A stretch of DNA of 6,963 bases, taken from assembly GCA_017547395.1 (NCBI GenBank), contig JAFYPS010000114.1, positions 1 to 6,963 of the forward strand, read 5' to 3'. Shown one piece after another: positions 5,452 to 6,963 of this stretch (its first letter is position 1; every line of letters begins with the position of its first letter). The notes beneath the pieces were generated by a model, which saw nothing but the letters and a program-made list of their open reading frames with translations, did no database searches and was not told the DNA's origin. Made by a program: the position numbers and the translations under genes. Origin of the DNA: Clostridia bacterium. Lineage in GTDB: Bacteria; Bacillota_A; Clostridia; Oscillospirales; CAG-272.

Positions 5452-6963
5452 ATGAACAAAGAACTGCCAAAGACCTATGCCCCGAAAGAATTCGAGGATA
5501 GAATTTATCAGAACTGGTGTGAAAAAGGCTATTTCACTCCCGACGTAAATGACGGGAAACCCGCATTTTCGGTTGTTATCCCCCCTCCGAACGTAACAGG
5601 TCAGCTCCATATGGGACATGCCCTTGACGAAACTCTTCAGGACATTCTCGTTCGCTACAAGCGTATGCAGGGCTACAGCACTCTTTGGGTTCCCGGCACC
5701 GACCATGCAGGTATTGCTACCCAGATCAAGGTTGAAGAAGCTCTCCGCAAAGAGGAAGGTCTTACCCGCTACGACCTCGGCCGCGAAAAGTTTCTTGAGC
5801 GCGTTTGGGACTGGAAGCATCAGTACGGCAACCGCATTATCAATCAGCTTAAAAAGCTCGGTACCTCCTGCGACTGGACCCGTGAACGCTTTACAATGGA
5901 CGAGGGTTGCTCCAAGGCGGTAAAAGAGGTGTTTGTAAACCTCTATGAAAAGGGACTTATCTACCGCGGCAACCGTATTATCAACTGGTGCCCTCACTGT
6001 ATCACCGCTCTTTCCGATGCAGAGGTTGAATACAGCGAGCAGGACGGCAATTTCTGGCACATCAAGTACCCCATTAAAGGCGAAGACGGCTTTGTTGAGG
6101 TTGCTACAACCCGTCCCGAAACTATGTTTGGTGATACCGCAGTTGCAGTAAACCCCGAAGATGAAACCACAAAGCACCTTATCGGCAAGACGCTGCTCCT
6201 CCCTATGACCGACAGAGAAATCCCCGTTATCGCAGACGATTACGTTGAAATCGGCTTTGGTACGGGTTGCGTAAAGATTACTCCCGCACACGACCCCAAC
6301 GACTTCCTTGTAGGTGAACGTCACGGTCTTGAGCAGATCAAGGTTATGAACGATGATGCCACCATGAACAAGTGGGCGGGTAAATATGCGGGTATGGACC
6401 GCTACGAATGCCGCAAGGCACTTGTCAGCGACCTTGAAAAGGACGGTTATCTCATCAAGACCGTTCCCCATAAGCACAACGTTGGTACCTGCTACCGTTG
6501 CGGCACTACCGTTGAGCCTATCACCTCTGACCAGTGGTTCGTTAAGATGAAGCCTCTGGCTGAGCCTGCACTTGAGGTTGTTTATAACGGCACGGTTAAG
6601 TTTGAGCCGGAACGCTTCACCAAGACATATACCAACTGGATGGAAAACGTTCACGACTGGTGTATCTCCCGTCAGCTTTGGTGGGGTCACAGAATCCCCG
6701 CTTACTACTGCGCTGACTGCGGTGAAATGGTTGTTTCCAAGACAGACGTTGAAAAATGTCCTAAGTGCGGCGGCAAGATGAATCAGGAAAGCGACGTTCT
6801 TGACACCTGGTTCTCCTCTGCACTCTGGCCCTTCTCCACTATGGGTTGGCCCGACAAAACCCCCGAGCTTGAAAAATACTACCCCACAAGCGTGCTTGTA
6901 ACGGGTTACGATATCATCTTCTTCTGGGTATCAAGAATGATATTCTCAGGTCTTGAACATATG
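5452..6963 (+). CDS. valS: Valyl-tRNA synthetase, N-terminal 504 residues (cut by window edge)
   Basis: ValRS charges tRNA-Val with valine using ATP and edits mis-charged threonine. Only the first 504 residues of a protein usually near 880 are present. The class I Rossmann fold begins with [15 protein letters not shown] (44-58), with the HIGH signature as HMGH (53-56). [11 protein letters not shown] (81-91) follows. The editing (CP1) domain shows [16 protein letters not shown] (218-233) and [15 protein letters not shown] (270-284). Conserved family segments [15 protein letters not shown] (403-417) and [14 protein letters not shown] (448-461) follow. Paired CxxC motifs at 180-183, 347-350, 420-423 and 436-439 could bind zinc. 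The KMSKS loop, anticodon-binding domain and C-terminal coiled coil lie beyond the window. The start ATG has AAAGGAG (5439-5445) with 6 nt spacing. The frame is intact to the last base. Expression is set by the T-box leader. Confidence 0.97.
   Translation, partial: MNKELPKTYAPKEFEDRIYQNWCEKGYFTPDVNDGKPAFSVVIPPPNVTGQLHMGHALDETLQDILVRYKRMQGYSTLWVPGTDHAGIATQIKVEEALRKEEGLTRYDLGREKFLERVWDWKHQYGNRIINQLKKLGTSCDWTRERFTMDEGCSKAVKEVFVNLYEKGLIYRGNRIINWCPHCITALSDAEVEYSEQDGNFWHIKYPIKGEDGFVEVATTRPETMFGDTAVAVNPEDETTKHLIGKTLLLPMTDREIPVIADDYVEIGFGTGCVKITPAHDPNDFLVGERHGLEQIKVMNDDATMNKWAGKYAGMDRYECRKALVSDLEKDGYLIKTVPHKHNVGTCYRCGTTVEPITSDQWFVKMKPLAEPALEVVYNGTVKFEPERFTKTYTNWMENVHDWCISRQLWWGHRIPAYYCADCGEMVVSKTDVEKCPKCGGKMNQESDVLDTWFSSALWPFSTMGWPDKTPELEKYYPTSVLVTGYDIIFFWVSRMIFSGLEHM

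Noticed and set aside
5431..6690. A 419-codon open frame on the minus strand across the start of valS
   Set aside because: It is fully antisense to an unmistakable valS, has no ribosome binding site or recognisable domain, and arises from the codon bias of valS.

Overview
The window looks like chromosomal core DNA from a low-to-moderate GC Bacillota, most likely a member of the class Clostridia. Four things point there: strong AGGAGG-type ribosome binding sites, sigma-A-like promoters, an rpsF-ssb pair that reads like the usual rpsF-ssb-rpsR operon, and a complete T-box leader in front of valS. I cannot name a genus from the sequence alone.

Layout: the left half reads on the minus strand and the right half on the plus strand, diverging from a 125-bp promoter region at 3398-3522. 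On the minus strand, going leftwards, come two tandem AI-2E/PerM-family membrane proteins that overlap by 4 nt and end at an intrinsic terminator. They are followed by a separate promoter and structured leader, then rpsF (ribosomal protein S6) and ssb. The left edge cuts just before what is probably rpsR. On the plus strand come ispE (MEP isoprenoid pathway kinase), then 3 nt later a cysteine-rich alpha/beta hydrolase of unknown substrate. A strong promoter, a GUA-specifying T-box riboswitch and the first 504 codons of valS (valyl-tRNA synthetase) follow; valS runs off the right edge.

How it works together: rpsF and ssb supply ribosome assembly and DNA replication, probably with feedback control through the rpsF leader. 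ispE feeds isoprenoid synthesis. valS is controlled by charging of tRNA-Val through the T-box. No terminator is visible between the hydrolase gene and the valS leader, so ispE-hydrolase transcripts may also meet the T-box terminator.

I see no insertion sequence, phage gene, CRISPR array, tRNA, rRNA or defence system, and no convincing sign of an undescribed system. The least ordinary items are the divergent second AI-2E paralogue, the cysteine-rich hydrolase next to ispE, and the two mutually exclusive pairings in the rpsF leader.
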